From Ghiorsea sp. (lineage in GTDB: Bacteria; Pseudomonadota; Zetaproteobacteria; Mariprofundales; Mariprofundaceae), in contig JALUNK010000086.1 of the NCBI GenBank assembly GCA_027055255.1, positions 1 through 35,126 of the forward strand: DNA of 35,126 nucleotides. The letters are read 5' to 3'. Shown here piece by piece: positions 6,259 to 15,265 of this stretch (its first letter is position 1; each line of letters opens with the position of its first letter). Made by a program: the position numbers and the translations under genes. The notes beneath the pieces were generated by a model. That model made no database searches. It saw nothing but the letters and a program-made list of their open reading frames with translations, and was not told the DNA's origin.

Positions 6259-7079
6259 GCGCTATCCGTAAAGCTCATCATGCTGCGATCACGTTTATTA
6301 AATGTTGCGATGGACTGCATGCCAAACTGCTGCAACAAAGCAAGGCAATCATTCATAGCATGCCCTACTTCACTGGGCGCATGCGCATCAGAGCCATAAG
6401 CAAAAGGGATACCTAGAGCTGTTGCTTTTTCAACAAGAGTTGGATGCGGATAAATTTCGCGCACAGGTTTACGCAAACCTGCTGAGCTAATCTCCAAGGC
6501 CACATCCGCTTTTTTTACTGCCACCAGCATGGCATCTTGAGCTTGTGCGACAGCTACCGAGTCTTTAGGCGCTCGATAACCAAACTTTTTAATCAAATCA
6601 GGATGGCCAATAATATCAAACAAACCACAAGCAGCTGATAGCTCAACCAGCTTAAAATAATCACAATAGGCCTGCTCAATATCGCATGTTTCAAAGCGCG
6701 CTATTTCATCAGGGTTATCAAAACCCCAATCGCCAATAAAATGAACAGAGCCCATCAAATAATCCCAATCATAATAGTTGGCTAGATGTGTAATATATTC
6801 TTCTGCGCCCTGATAATAATCGACTTCTAAGGCGGCTTTAATGCTTAACTGACCTTTAAATTGTTGTTGAGCTGCTTCCAGCTCTTCAAGAAAGGAATCC
6901 AATTCAGATTCATCCATACGCCATGCGGCATCAAAACCATCGGGCATGGGTGAATGGTCAGACATACCGATTTCTTTTAATCCAGCATCCACCGCAGCTT
7001 GCGCATATTCAGCAATGCTACCTTTGGCATGATTACATCTAGGCGTATGCATATGGTAATCTGGAACTTTTATAAACAT
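6255..7079 (-). CDS. PHP-domain phosphoesterase, HisK-type histidinol-phosphatase family
   Basis: A 274-residue PHP-fold protein. Metal-binding motifs are HMH near the start (His9, His11), SDHSPMP, GSVHF in the middle, IGHPDLIKKF and the terminal GSDAHAPSEVG. This layout fits the HisJ/HisK histidinol-phosphatase branch (EC 3.1.3.15). No other histidine-biosynthesis gene is nearby, so a different phosphomonoester substrate is possible. The gene begins 5 bases after the cheA-like stop and overlaps the SDR by 4 bases at its end, so it may be read as a continuation of the chemosensory operon. Confidence 0.82.
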   Translation of the reverse strand: MFIKVPDYHMHTPRCNHAKGSIAEYAQAAVDAGLKEIGMSDHSPMPDGFDAAWRMDESELDSFLEELEAAQQQFKGQLSIKAALEVDYYQGAEEYITHLANYYDWDYLMGSVHFIGDWGFDNPDEIARFETCDIEQAYCDYFKLVELSAACGLFDIIGHPDLIKKFGYRAPKDSVAVAQAQDAMLVAVKKADVALEISSAGLRKPVREIYPHPTLVEKATALGIPFAYGSDAHAPSEVGHAMNDCLALLQQFGMQSIATFNKRDRSMMSFTDSA

Positions 7080-7084
7080 CGTTA

Positions 7085-9541
7085 TTACTTAGGAGGGTCT
7101 AACGTTTGTTTAACCCCAAGCTCTTTCACCATATCAGGGCCAACCAAGGCTTTAACCGTGGAAATAATACTCGCTGCTTCAAGATGTTGTTTCACCATAT
7201 AGGAATCTGCACCAACTTCTAATGCGCGCATTCTATCCTCTGCACTTTCTCGCGTAGAAATCACAATAATAGGTAGCTCTTTATATATTGCTTGGTTACG
7301 AATTTGGCGCACAAGCCCGAAACCATCTAAACGCGGCATTTCAAGGTCGGTGATCAACATATCATAATGCCCTGATTGCAGTTTTTCCAAACCATCCATA
7401 CCATCAATCGCAGTATCAACAACAAAGCCTAGATTTTTAAAGATATTTTTCTCAACCTCTCTTGCAATCAAGGAGTCATCCACTAACAATACATTAAATC
7501 GTAGCTTATCTTCTTCTGCTAGGTTCACTTCAAGGTTTTGATCTGGGGCGGTACGTCCCATTTCCTTAATACCATAAGGTTCTAAAAGCATCACTACACT
7601 ACCATCTTCAACAATGGTATTACCCATCAGACCTTGAGGCAGATAACGTTTAATATAAGGATCTAAATCACGCACCATGATTTCACCTTCGCCCAAAAGT
7701 TCATCCACCATAATGCCAACAAAACCTTCAATATGTTCAGCAACAATGACAAAAGGCTCTTGAGACAACTCATCACCCTTGATTAACATCATACGACGTA
7801 AATCAACAATCGGCACTTGCTCTTTGCCATAGGTAAGAAATTGTTTGCCACCAACGCCAGTATGTATATTTTGTTCATTCACGGGTAAGGCCTGATCAAT
7901 CATATGGGTTAGCATACCATACGTTTGTCCACCAATTTTAAACATCAAAGCATCTTGCACTGCAATACTAATGGGTACCGAAATAATAAAACGTGTACCT
8001 TTCCCAACCTCAGTTTGTACCTTAATCGTACCTGTTAAACGGCGGACAGCATCTTGAACCACATTCATGCCTATGCCGCGTCCTGCCAGCGTATCCACCT
8101 CTTGAAGGGTTGAAAAGCCAGGGCGGAAGATGAGTTCCATGATTTCAGCTGAGCTCATCAGGCCAATTTCATCCTGTGTAGTCACGCCGCGCTCAACTGC
8201 AACACGTTTAATCGTTTCAGTATCTATGCCTTGACCATCATCAATCACTTCAATCACAACTTCACTACCACTTTGTTTGGCAATAATTGAAACTTGGCCG
8301 CGCTCAGACTTACCCTTTTCTTGTCGCACACTGGGGCTTTCAATGCCATGAGCAACAGCATTATTTAATAAGTGAACCAAAGGCTCAACCAAGGCTTCAA
8401 TAACATTTTGGTCCATTTCAACAGAGCTGCCGTCCACTACCAGCTGCACCTGCTTACCGACTTTTGAAGCCACATCACGTACCGACCGCGGGAATGTAGA
8501 AAAAATACTATCTAATGGGCGCACCATGAGCCCAAGCACTTGGTCACGCAATTCTTTAAAAATATACTCATTGCGTTCTGCTTGATAACGTGATTCTTCT
8601 GCCATTTTACGCATGTGTCGCAACTGAACATCAATCATATAGTCAATTGTTGATACTGCTTGTTCATCGCCTTGCGCTTCTAATAAGTAGCGAATTTTTC
8701 GCCATTCTCTACGTAAAGTACGCAAGTCTACACGTGCTGCTTGCAAACCACTTTCAGTTTTCTTATTTCGGCTTTGTTCCGTACTAATCTCAACCACTTG
8801 GTTCGATAATGTTTGCATACGTTCTGCATCAACTCGCAAAAAACGCCCAGAACTTTTACGTTGCCCTGAACCCTTTTGTTCGCTTACTTCAAGGTACGGT
8901 CTAAAGGTTGTCGATTCTTCAGCTTTATCTTTTGATGATGAGACAAGATTATCCAACTCATCTTGGCTTAAATGTTTATCGGGGTCAGTAGCCGATTCTG
9001 CCGCAGCATCATTTTTTTGTTTTTGTTTTCTATCTCTAACTTCTTCTGCACCAATCATCACAGGCATTTCTGAAGTTAAGTCAAGTGCATCAACTTCTGC
9101 TGCTAAAGACTGAGCAGGATCACCACCTTCCCCAGCAAGGTTATCACCCGCTGACTTTAAAACAGGAAGTAATGCATCATACTTTGCCCTTGCATCTTTT
9201 TCATCCAACAAGTCTTTACTATCTGGGTCTTCCAACCGCTTATCCAACAAATCATGCAAGTCATACATAAACTGTGTTGCAACATCCGTTCTCAACTCAG
9301 GTGATTTAATCAACAACTCAACCAAATCTTCAAAAACATGAGCCACACCACCCACATCATTGACCCCAAGCATCAAGGCTGAGCCTTTGATGGTATGCGC
9401 ATCACGGCGTAGCGACACCAAACCTTCATCGTCTAATGTGCCTGCTTCAAACTCCACCAACGCTTGGTTAATAGAATTAAGCCTTTCCCGCGCCTCATCA
9501 AAAAATGAGGCGATAAAGTTGGATAAATCAAAATCTGCCAT
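7085..9541 (-). CDS. hybrid CheA histidine kinase with C-terminal receiver domain
   Basis: An 818-residue CheA-type kinase. An Hpt domain lies at about 1-105 with phosphorylatable His49 (RRDAHTIKG). A charged linker covers 135-235, followed by a helical dimerisation region. The ATPase has N box LLNNAVAHG (391-399), DDGQG (434-438) and GRGIGMN (487-493). A CheW-like domain covers about 525-665, and a receiver domain about 682-805 with DD688-689, Asp732 and Lys784. There is no CheY-binding P2 domain, as in PilL/ChpA-type and Frz-type kinases. The receiver lacks the usual Pro after Lys784 (KQ instead of KP). It is last of the four chemosensory genes, 19 bases after the receptor. It probably phosphorylates its own receiver and that of the ATPase fusion. 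Confidence 0.92.
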   Translation of the reverse strand: MADFDLSNFIASFFDEARERLNSINQALVEFEAGTLDDEGLVSLRRDAHTIKGSALMLGVNDVGGVAHVFEDLVELLIKSPELRTDVATQFMYDLHDLLDKRLEDPDSKDLLDEKDARAKYDALLPVLKSAGDNLAGEGGDPAQSLAAEVDALDLTSEMPVMIGAEEVRDRKQKQKNDAAAESATDPDKHLSQDELDNLVSSSKDKAEESTTFRPYLEVSEQKGSGQRKSSGRFLRVDAERMQTLSNQVVEISTEQSRNKKTESGLQAARVDLRTLRREWRKIRYLLEAQGDEQAVSTIDYMIDVQLRHMRKMAEESRYQAERNEYIFKELRDQVLGLMVRPLDSIFSTFPRSVRDVASKVGKQVQLVVDGSSVEMDQNVIEALVEPLVHLLNNAVAHGIESPSVRQEKGKSERGQVSIIAKQSGSEVVIEVIDDGQGIDTETIKRVAVERGVTTQDEIGLMSSAEIMELIFRPGFSTLQEVDTLAGRGIGMNVVQDAVRRLTGTIKVQTEVGKGTRFIISVPISIAVQDALMFKIGGQTYGMLTHMIDQALPVNEQNIHTGVGGKQFLTYGKEQVPIVDLRRMMLIKGDELSQEPFVIVAEHIEGFVGIMVDELLGEGEIMVRDLDPYIKRYLPQGLMGNTIVEDGSVVMLLEPYGIKEMGRTAPDQNLEVNLAEEDKLRFNVLLVDDSLIAREVEKNIFKNLGFVVDTAIDGMDGLEKLQSGHYDMLITDLEMPRLDGFGLVRQIRNQAIYKELPIIVISTRESAEDRMRALEVGADSYMVKQHLEAASIISTVKALVGPDMVKELGVKQTLDPPK

Positions 9542-9560
9542 GAATAATTATCGCGCTGAC

Positions 9561-11084
9561 TTAAACAAACTTTCTAAGTTGTTCCGCAACCGTATTCAAT
9601 TCAATGGCCGCCTCTTTTGAAACTTGCATTTGTGATGCCGAGTCTTGAATCAAATCGGCAATCGAGCGCATCGTTTCTTCAAACTCTTCAGAACTATCAC
9701 TTTGCCGTTGTGTTGCCAATGCAATCGTCCGCACCGCTTTACTGGTTCGTTCTGACATACTTTCCATTTTACTTAGTGCTTCGCCGGCTTTCTGGGCAAT
9801 TTGAACACCCTTAGCTACACTTTCTAAACCTTTCTGTGTCACCTCTATAGACTCTTTGGTGGAGGTGTTTACCTCATTCACCACAATTTGAATTTCTTCG
9901 GTAAACTCTCTTGCCCGCTCCGACAAACGCCGCACCTCACTAGCAACCACTGCAAACCGCTTACCAAACTCCCCTGCTGCTGCTGATTCAATGGAAGCAT
10001 TAAGTGCTAGCAAGTGGGTTTCATCTGCAATTTCTTGAATCGAATCAACCGACTCAAGGATTTGCTCTGCTTTTCGTCCTGAATCAGACACCTTTTCCGC
10101 AATCTTCATAACATCCGACCGAATCAATCCCATATGTCCAATCGCTTCTTGTACAGATGCTCCACCCTCAATAGCTGCTATTGATGTTGCCGATGCAATT
10201 CTTTCAACACTATTTGCGGTTGCAGCAATTTTCTTCGCTGCACCGGACATTTCACCAAGTTCTTCAGTAACATGAACAACCGTTTTCGCCTGGGTGGCGG
10301 ATGCATCTGCTTGCCTATCCACAAAAGATAAAATGTTTTCAGATGCGCCAGAAATATTACCCGATGCATTTGATATATAGCTAACAACATTTTTCAAAAA
10401 CAATCGGTCTAAGGTAAATATAAGGAAAAGAACACCAATGATAATTAAGGCATTAAGTAACGTTAACTGGCTCATTTGCGACTTTTTCGCCTCAGTCTCA
10501 TCCGCTAGCGTACTGCTTACATGCTCTGCAACTGTATTAATTTTATCTTGCCCAACAAATACCAAGCTTTCAGCTACAATTGCCAAACTTCCCGCTTGCT
10601 CAAATGGTATTTTTCCTGTCGTAATATCTTCAGCCAATGTCCGCACTTCATCCATAATTTTACGAACTTGTTTAAGTGTTTCATCATCAGAAGCTGCTAA
10701 GATAGTAAGCGTAGACACGTCTTGATACAATGCATCAAACTCTTTTTCAATCTCTTTAATTTTTCCTATATCCGCTTTATTTTGTACCAACAAGTAATCA
10801 TTAAGCGGCAACAAAAACTTAGGAAGAGTACCCTTAAATTGTTCAAGTTTCGTTTGCTGTCCATACAAGTTTGAAAGCTCATCGACGTTCGTTGTTGCCT
10901 TGTAAGATGTGTAACCCACGGATGCTAATAACACAGCAAAAAACAGAAGTGTAATCGTCATCTTTCTGCGCGCAAAAGCTTTTAAATTAAAGACAGGATC
11001 ATTTTTTTCGTTTTTCTCTATAGGTGTTGCCTCTTTTTCTGGCAATGTTTCATCTATATTTTCAACAATGTATTCTTCACTCAT
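9561..11084 (-). CDS. methyl-accepting chemotaxis protein, PilJ-like signalling domain
   Basis: A 507-residue receptor: cytoplasmic acidic N-tail (1-40), TM1 about 42-58, a helical periplasmic region of about 145 residues, TM2 about 207-228, then a coiled-coil signalling domain with no obvious HAMP. The hairpin tip is at 350-395 ([20 protein letters not shown]). Canonical receptors have an Arg where this one has Ala369, and PilJ-type receptors also deviate here. The ATG at 11084 is chosen because GGAG lies just upstream; the ORF can be extended to 11102. It sits between CheW and CheA. Ligand unknown: the periplasmic part resembles a four-helix-bundle sensor, not PilJ's long tandem domain. Confidence 0.88.
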   Translation of the reverse strand: MSEEYIVENIDETLPEKEATPIEKNEKNDPVFNLKAFARRKMTITLLFFAVLLASVGYTSYKATTNVDELSNLYGQQTKLEQFKGTLPKFLLPLNDYLLVQNKADIGKIKEIEKEFDALYQDVSTLTILAASDDETLKQVRKIMDEVRTLAEDITTGKIPFEQAGSLAIVAESLVFVGQDKINTVAEHVSSTLADETEAKKSQMSQLTLLNALIIIGVLFLIFTLDRLFLKNVVSYISNASGNISGASENILSFVDRQADASATQAKTVVHVTEELGEMSGAAKKIAATANSVERIASATSIAAIEGGASVQEAIGHMGLIRSDVMKIAEKVSDSGRKAEQILESVDSIQEIADETHLLALNASIESAAAGEFGKRFAVVASEVRRLSERAREFTEEIQIVVNEVNTSTKESIEVTQKGLESVAKGVQIAQKAGEALSKMESMSERTSKAVRTIALATQRQSDSSEEFEETMRSIADLIQDSASQMQVSKEAAIELNTVAEQLRKFV

Positions 11085-11126
11085 TTTGCTTCTCCATCTC
11101 AAATCTCAAGTTCAACTGAAAACCTT

Positions 11127-11594
11127 TTAATCCAGCAATGCCGCAACGCGAAGAATCGGTATCTCTTCATTTCCAACACGTATCAAACCTTTACTATGCT
11201 TCTCTCCAGAATCCACGGGTATTTCAACAGTTGGAATACTGTATAAATCAGCCACTGATTCCACCCACAGACCCAAATGAACCCTATCATGCCTAAGCAA
11301 AAGAAAACGAGTCTGCATCGTTTTTTCCTGTACGGGTTCGGGTAGTTTTAATACTTTCCCAGCATCAATAATGCAACATATTTGACCTCGAATATTGGTC
11401 ACGCCAATCAAATGATCAGGCGCCATGGGCACGGGTGTTACCGCAGCGGGGCGAACAACACTTGCCACTGCATCAACAGCTACTAAAAATATTGTGCCAT
11501 TCATGGCAACACGCATAAACTCAGAGTGAGGTACTTTGTCTTCACTTAAAGCATCTTTAGCATCTTGAATAGCTTGAATATCTAAACCAGCCAC
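11127..11594 (-). CDS. CheW-like coupling protein (PilI type)
   Basis: A 155-residue single CheW domain. Recognisable blocks are FLVAVDAVASVV, HLIGVTNIRGQICCIIDAGKVL and the final strand with EIPILRVAALL. It begins with GTG preceded by a strong GGAGGGG ribosome site, 12 bases after the ATPase-receiver gene. CheW links chemoreceptor tips to CheA in the array. The 25-residue extension before the first strand and the receptor/CheA neighbours favour the type IV pilus-associated PilI subgroup over flagellar CheW, but this is an inference from context. Confidence 0.87.
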   Translation of the reverse strand: MAGLDIQAIQDAKDALSEDKVPHSEFMRVAMNGTIFLVAVDAVASVVRPAAVTPVPMAPDHLIGVTNIRGQICCIIDAGKVLKLPEPVQEKTMQTRFLLLRHDRVHLGLWVESVADLYSIPTVEIPVDSGEKHSKGLIRVGNEEIPILRVAALLD

Positions 11595-11606
11595 AACCCC
11601 TCCCTT

Positions 11607-13814
11607 TTAAGTTTTTGCTGCTGCACGAATACGATTATACATGCTCAACATTTTTCTTACTCTTGCTTGTAGTTTCATAGGCTCTACAGGCTTTACAATA
11701 TAATCATCTGCCCCAGAATCTAAACCCAACACCTCATCTTCTTCATCTTTACGTGATGTAAGCATAATAATCGGAATATTATCATATTTACTTTGTCTTC
11801 GCATTTCAGTGATAAATGTAGGGCCATCCACATTGGGCATTTCATAGTCTACAATGACCAAACTTAATTTTTCTTTTGCTGTTTGTAAAAGACTTAGACC
11901 TTTTCGCCCATCATCCGCCTCTATCACATCATGTTTTTCTGCCTGCAAAATAAACCGAACCAAGCTACGAATACTCTTAGAGTCATCAATAATGAGAATG
12001 GTATCTACACCTTGTTCATCATCAGTCTTCACCTGTTTCAAATCACGCGCCTGTGAAGCTTGCCCCAGTGACATCAACAAACCATCTTCATCAATCCTGT
12101 CTCTAAATGTAAAGTCTTCAGGTGGTGTTGCCAGCCGTTGCACTTCTTTCATGCTTGTGATGCCTGCCAAAACCTTATTCATACCATCTTCATATAGTGT
12201 ATACATACCTTCTTCACGACAGACTTGCATCAGCTCTTGGTCTGATGCTTCATGCGCAATAGCTTCACGCACTCTATCATTCACATAAAGTGTCTCGTGC
12301 ACCCCGCAACGCCCTTTATAACCGATATTTAAACAAGCTTCGCAACCCACAGGTTCGTAAATATCAATATCTTCAGGTATCTCAAAGAGTGTAACCATCT
12401 CTTCCGATGGTTTAACCTTTTTCTTACACTTTGGACATAAACGCCTTGCCAAGCGTTGTGCCACAATAAGGTTTAAACAAGATGATAAGGCTACCGCATC
12501 TGTCCCCATTTCCACCAAGCGACTCACCGTAGAAGGCGCATCATTGGTATGCAATGTGGACATCACTAAATGCCCAGTTTGTGCCGCATGCAAAGCAATA
12601 TGCGCAGTTTCCTCATCCCGAATTTCACCCACCATCACTACATCAGGATCTTGGCGTAAAATAGAACGGAGTGCTGCAGCAAAAGTCATGCCTGCTCGCG
12701 CATTGACCTGCACTTGGTTCAAACCTTTAATCTGAAATTCAACAGGATCTTCAACCGTTACGATATTGGTTTCTTCATCATTAATATGATGTAAAAAGGA
12801 GTACAGGGTTGTTGTTTTTCCTGACCCAGTTGGCCCAGTCACTAAAACTGCGCCCGTTGGGCGGCTAATACACTCACGAATGCGTTCATCTGCTTTTTTC
12901 TCAAATGCCAGTACATCCAAAGATAATGACAGCCCTGATTTATCAAGGATTCGCATCACTATTTTTTCGCCAAACATAGCGGGCAACGTTGACACCCGCA
13001 TATCAAAACCTTTACCACCAAACTTCACCTTAGTTCGCCCGTCTTGTGGCGTTCTGGTGTTGGAAATATCAAGCTTAGACATGATTTTGATGCGCGACAC
13101 AAGCATAGGATGAGCTTTGGATGGAAATTGCATCACAGCTCGCAAACGCCCATCAATCCGCAAACGCACAACACTATTACGCTCACCTGCCTCAATATGG
13201 ATATCTGAACTACCCAACTGCATGGCTTTAATAATAATGCCATTCACCAGTTTGATAATGGGCGAGCCTTCCGCACCTTTCTTTAAGGTATCAATATCTG
13301 CAGATGAGTGTTCCTCTTCATCTTCAACGCCTGCTTCAAAATCACCTGAATCATCAAGGCTAGACATCGCATCATCAAAGGCTGCGTCACCATCACTATA
13401 TAACTCTCTAATTTTCTTTTGAATAAGCTCTGGATTGGTAAACACAGATCGTACACGCTGCCCAAGCTTAAACTGCAAGGTATCCATGGCTGCATAATCC
13501 ATAGGATCAGCAGTTGCAATAACCATTTCTCCGCCACTCATGGCAACAGGCACAAAATGAAACTCTGTGCAAAGCTCTTCAGGACATTTATTTATAAGCT
13601 TTTCGTCAACTTCTACGTGGTTCAAATCTAAATAGGGAACCTTATAAATTTTAGCCAAGGCTTGAAGAACCTTCTCGGCATCAACACCTTCAACCGACAG
13701 CAAACCCAACAACAAACCGCCGCGTTTAGCTTCTTCACTTTGCATGGCTTCAGATATTTGCTCTTGTGTAACAAGACCTGAATCTATCAATTGCCTTTGC
13801 TGCTTAAGAAGCAT
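11607..13814 (-). CDS. PilB/GspE-type assembly ATPase fused to a receiver domain
   Basis: A 735-residue fusion. Residues 1-135 form an MshEN/GspE N-terminal domain. An acidic linker (140-175) leads to the ATPase: Walker A GPTGSGKT at 327-334, the Asp box around 350-360, Walker B with DPDVVMVGEIRDEET at 389-403, His box about 405-425, and a zinc tetracysteine (C460, C463, C491, C494). From about 604 to 725 comes a CheY-like receiver with DD610-611, acceptor Asp656, and KP at 708-709. PilB and GspE normally end shortly after about 560-580 residues, so the receiver is extra. It leads the CheW-MCP-CheA operon. The likely reading is an extension or secretion motor controlled directly by phosphorylation. 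No pilin, PilC or PilQ gene lies nearby. Confidence 0.92.
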   Translation of the reverse strand: MLLKQQRQLIDSGLVTQEQISEAMQSEEAKRGGLLLGLLSVEGVDAEKVLQALAKIYKVPYLDLNHVEVDEKLINKCPEELCTEFHFVPVAMSGGEMVIATADPMDYAAMDTLQFKLGQRVRSVFTNPELIQKKIRELYSDGDAAFDDAMSSLDDSGDFEAGVEDEEEHSSADIDTLKKGAEGSPIIKLVNGIIIKAMQLGSSDIHIEAGERNSVVRLRIDGRLRAVMQFPSKAHPMLVSRIKIMSKLDISNTRTPQDGRTKVKFGGKGFDMRVSTLPAMFGEKIVMRILDKSGLSLSLDVLAFEKKADERIRECISRPTGAVLVTGPTGSGKTTTLYSFLHHINDEETNIVTVEDPVEFQIKGLNQVQVNARAGMTFAAALRSILRQDPDVVMVGEIRDEETAHIALHAAQTGHLVMSTLHTNDAPSTVSRLVEMGTDAVALSSCLNLIVAQRLARRLCPKCKKKVKPSEEMVTLFEIPEDIDIYEPVGCEACLNIGYKGRCGVHETLYVNDRVREAIAHEASDQELMQVCREEGMYTLYEDGMNKVLAGITSMKEVQRLATPPEDFTFRDRIDEDGLLMSLGQASQARDLKQVKTDDEQGVDTILIIDDSKSIRSLVRFILQAEKHDVIEADDGRKGLSLLQTAKEKLSLVIVDYEMPNVDGPTFITEMRRQSKYDNIPIIMLTSRKDEEDEVLGLDSGADDYIVKPVEPMKLQARVRKMLSMYNRIRAAAKT

Positions 13815-13831
13815 GCCACCCCCGGATCGTA

Positions 13832-13859
13832 TTTATATGTGGATAACGTTAGTTGCTAA
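13832..13859 (-). promoter_or_regulatory. candidate promoter of the ATPase/chemosensory operon
   Basis: On the minus strand TTAGCA (13854-13859), a 16-base spacer and TATAAA (13832-13837) precede the ATG at 13814, which has a G-rich ribosome site (GGGGGTGG). The -10 is a 5/6 match and the -35 a 4/6 match to sigma-70 consensus. Confidence 0.5.
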
Positions 13860-13889
13860 GTGAAGAATATCAAGCAGTTTTTCCATACT

Positions 13890-13917
13890 TTTACTAAAAA
13901 AATAATCAGGGTAGACT
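13890..13917 (+). promoter_or_regulatory. candidate promoter of the lytic transglycosylase operon
   Basis: TTTACT (13890-13895), 16 bases, TAGACT (13912-13917), each 4/6 to sigma-70 consensus, lie just before the first ATG at 13925. If real, that ATG would be almost leaderless, or translation would begin at the in-frame ATG at 13970. Confidence 0.3.
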
Positions 13918-13924
13918 TTGCCCC

Positions 13925-15265
13925 ATGATACCGTCTGCAAACAACGCAAACCGCAAACATTATATATATGCCATGTCTGCCTTCATCATGCTTGCAGCCT
14001 GTGCGAAACACAATCCGCCTTTAACCCAACACACCAACGAGACTCAACAACGCATTCAAACGAAACCACTACTCAGCACGGACAACGACCTTATTCTGGA
14101 TGAGCTTGTTTTGATTGAACCTGAAGCAGATAAATTATCCCCTTTTCTTGTCAACTTAACGCCTAAAGATATGGATATCATCCAAACCGAAGCTCGGCGC
14201 ACAAGCTTCTCCAACTGGCAAAATATTGATGCTCGTGCCAAAGGCTCTCGCCAGCGTATGTTACACCTTTTGGATGAAATGAACGCACCAAAAGAACTTC
14301 TTTTTGTGCCTGTTGCAGAGTCTGGATATAATCCCTATGCACTTTCACCCACGGGAGCACTAGGCCTGTGGCAACTTATGCCAAAGACAGCTATTGAATT
14401 GGGTGCAACACACCGACATGGCCTTGATGGAAGACGTCATATTGAGCAGAGCACACGTGCTGCTGTCTCCTATTTCTTAAAGCTTCACCAGCGCTTTGAT
14501 GATTGGACATTGGCGCTTGCCGCATACAATTTAGGCCCTTGGGGAGTGCAGCGCCGCCTCAACAAAACACCATGGAAAACCGAAGATGGATTAAACGCAC
14601 TACCATTTCCCACCGAAACCAAACATTACGTCAAACAAATTTTAGGTATGATTGCACTACAAGGAAAAGGAGAACTTAACTTCTCTGAACCCTTGCAAAC
14701 TGTTGATTACCATATCAACCCCCCCATTGATTTAACCCACCTTGAGAAAGTTGCAGGCTTAGAAAAAAATGACCTATTTCGTTTAAATCCAGAATTAGAT
14801 TATCAACACTACCTCAAACAGGCTGTAACACTGCACCTACCTCAAGAGAGCATCACCCGCATTGACCATGCCTTACAAAAAGATAACAATATTTTTAAAC
14901 CTAAATTTATACATGTTAAAATCAAACAAGGTGATTCCTTGTGGAAAATTGCACACCGACATCATACTAATATTGCATATCTAAGAAAACTAAACCCGAA
15001 ACTTAGATCCGTTCTTTCCATAGGTCGTACCATTAAGGTACCTGCCTTTCGCAGCTTTGCCACCACCTCACACAAAGCCAACCCTTTATTAGCCAATGGA
15101 AGGCGCATTCGTTATAAAGTAAAAAACGGTGATTCACTGTGGACGATTGCCAAGAAGTTTGGCACTTCGACAAAAGCTATTGCTAGAATCAATCAAATTT
15201 CAATTAAAAAACTATTACGTCCCGGAGATAGGCTATGGATTGTCGCTCGCTTTCGACCAAGTTAA
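13925..15265 (+). CDS. mltD: MltD-like membrane-bound lytic transglycosylase with two LysM domains
   Basis: A 446-residue lipoprotein. The signal region ends in lipobox LAAC with Cys26. The SLT domain is at about 108-230, with the catalytic Glu132 in VAESGYN, then GALGLWQLMP and LAAYNLGPWGV. Two LysM peptidoglycan-binding repeats lie near 323-370 (QGDSLWKIA) and 397-443 (NGDSLWTIAKKF). It cleaves glycan strands with formation of 1,6-anhydro-muramic acid. This is the usual MltD architecture and length. The start may be the ATG at 13925 or at 13970; the longer form supplies Arg10-Lys11 for the signal peptide. The 3' end overlaps the binding-protein gene by 31 bases. Confidence 0.9.
   Translation: MIPSANNANRKHYIYAMSAFIMLAACAKHNPPLTQHTNETQQRIQTKPLLSTDNDLILDELVLIEPEADKLSPFLVNLTPKDMDIIQTEARRTSFSNWQNIDARAKGSRQRMLHLLDEMNAPKELLFVPVAESGYNPYALSPTGALGLWQLMPKTAIELGATHRHGLDGRRHIEQSTRAAVSYFLKLHQRFDDWTLALAAYNLGPWGVQRRLNKTPWKTEDGLNALPFPTETKHYVKQILGMIALQGKGELNFSEPLQTVDYHINPPIDLTHLEKVAGLEKNDLFRLNPELDYQHYLKQAVTLHLPQESITRIDHALQKDNNIFKPKFIHVKIKQGDSLWKIAHRHHTNIAYLRKLNPKLRSVLSIGRTIKVPAFRSFATTSHKANPLLANGRRIRYKVKNGDSLWTIAKKFGTSTKAIARINQISIKKLLRPGDRLWIVARFRPS

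Noticed and set aside
6255-7079. Assignment as the histidine-pathway hisK gene
   Set aside because: The protein is a clear PHP-family member, but no his genes are nearby, so I gave no gene symbol.
13815-13924. Possible regulatory palindrome in the divergent intergenic region
   Set aside because: Only weak promoter-like boxes were found; no inverted repeat of convincing length is visible.
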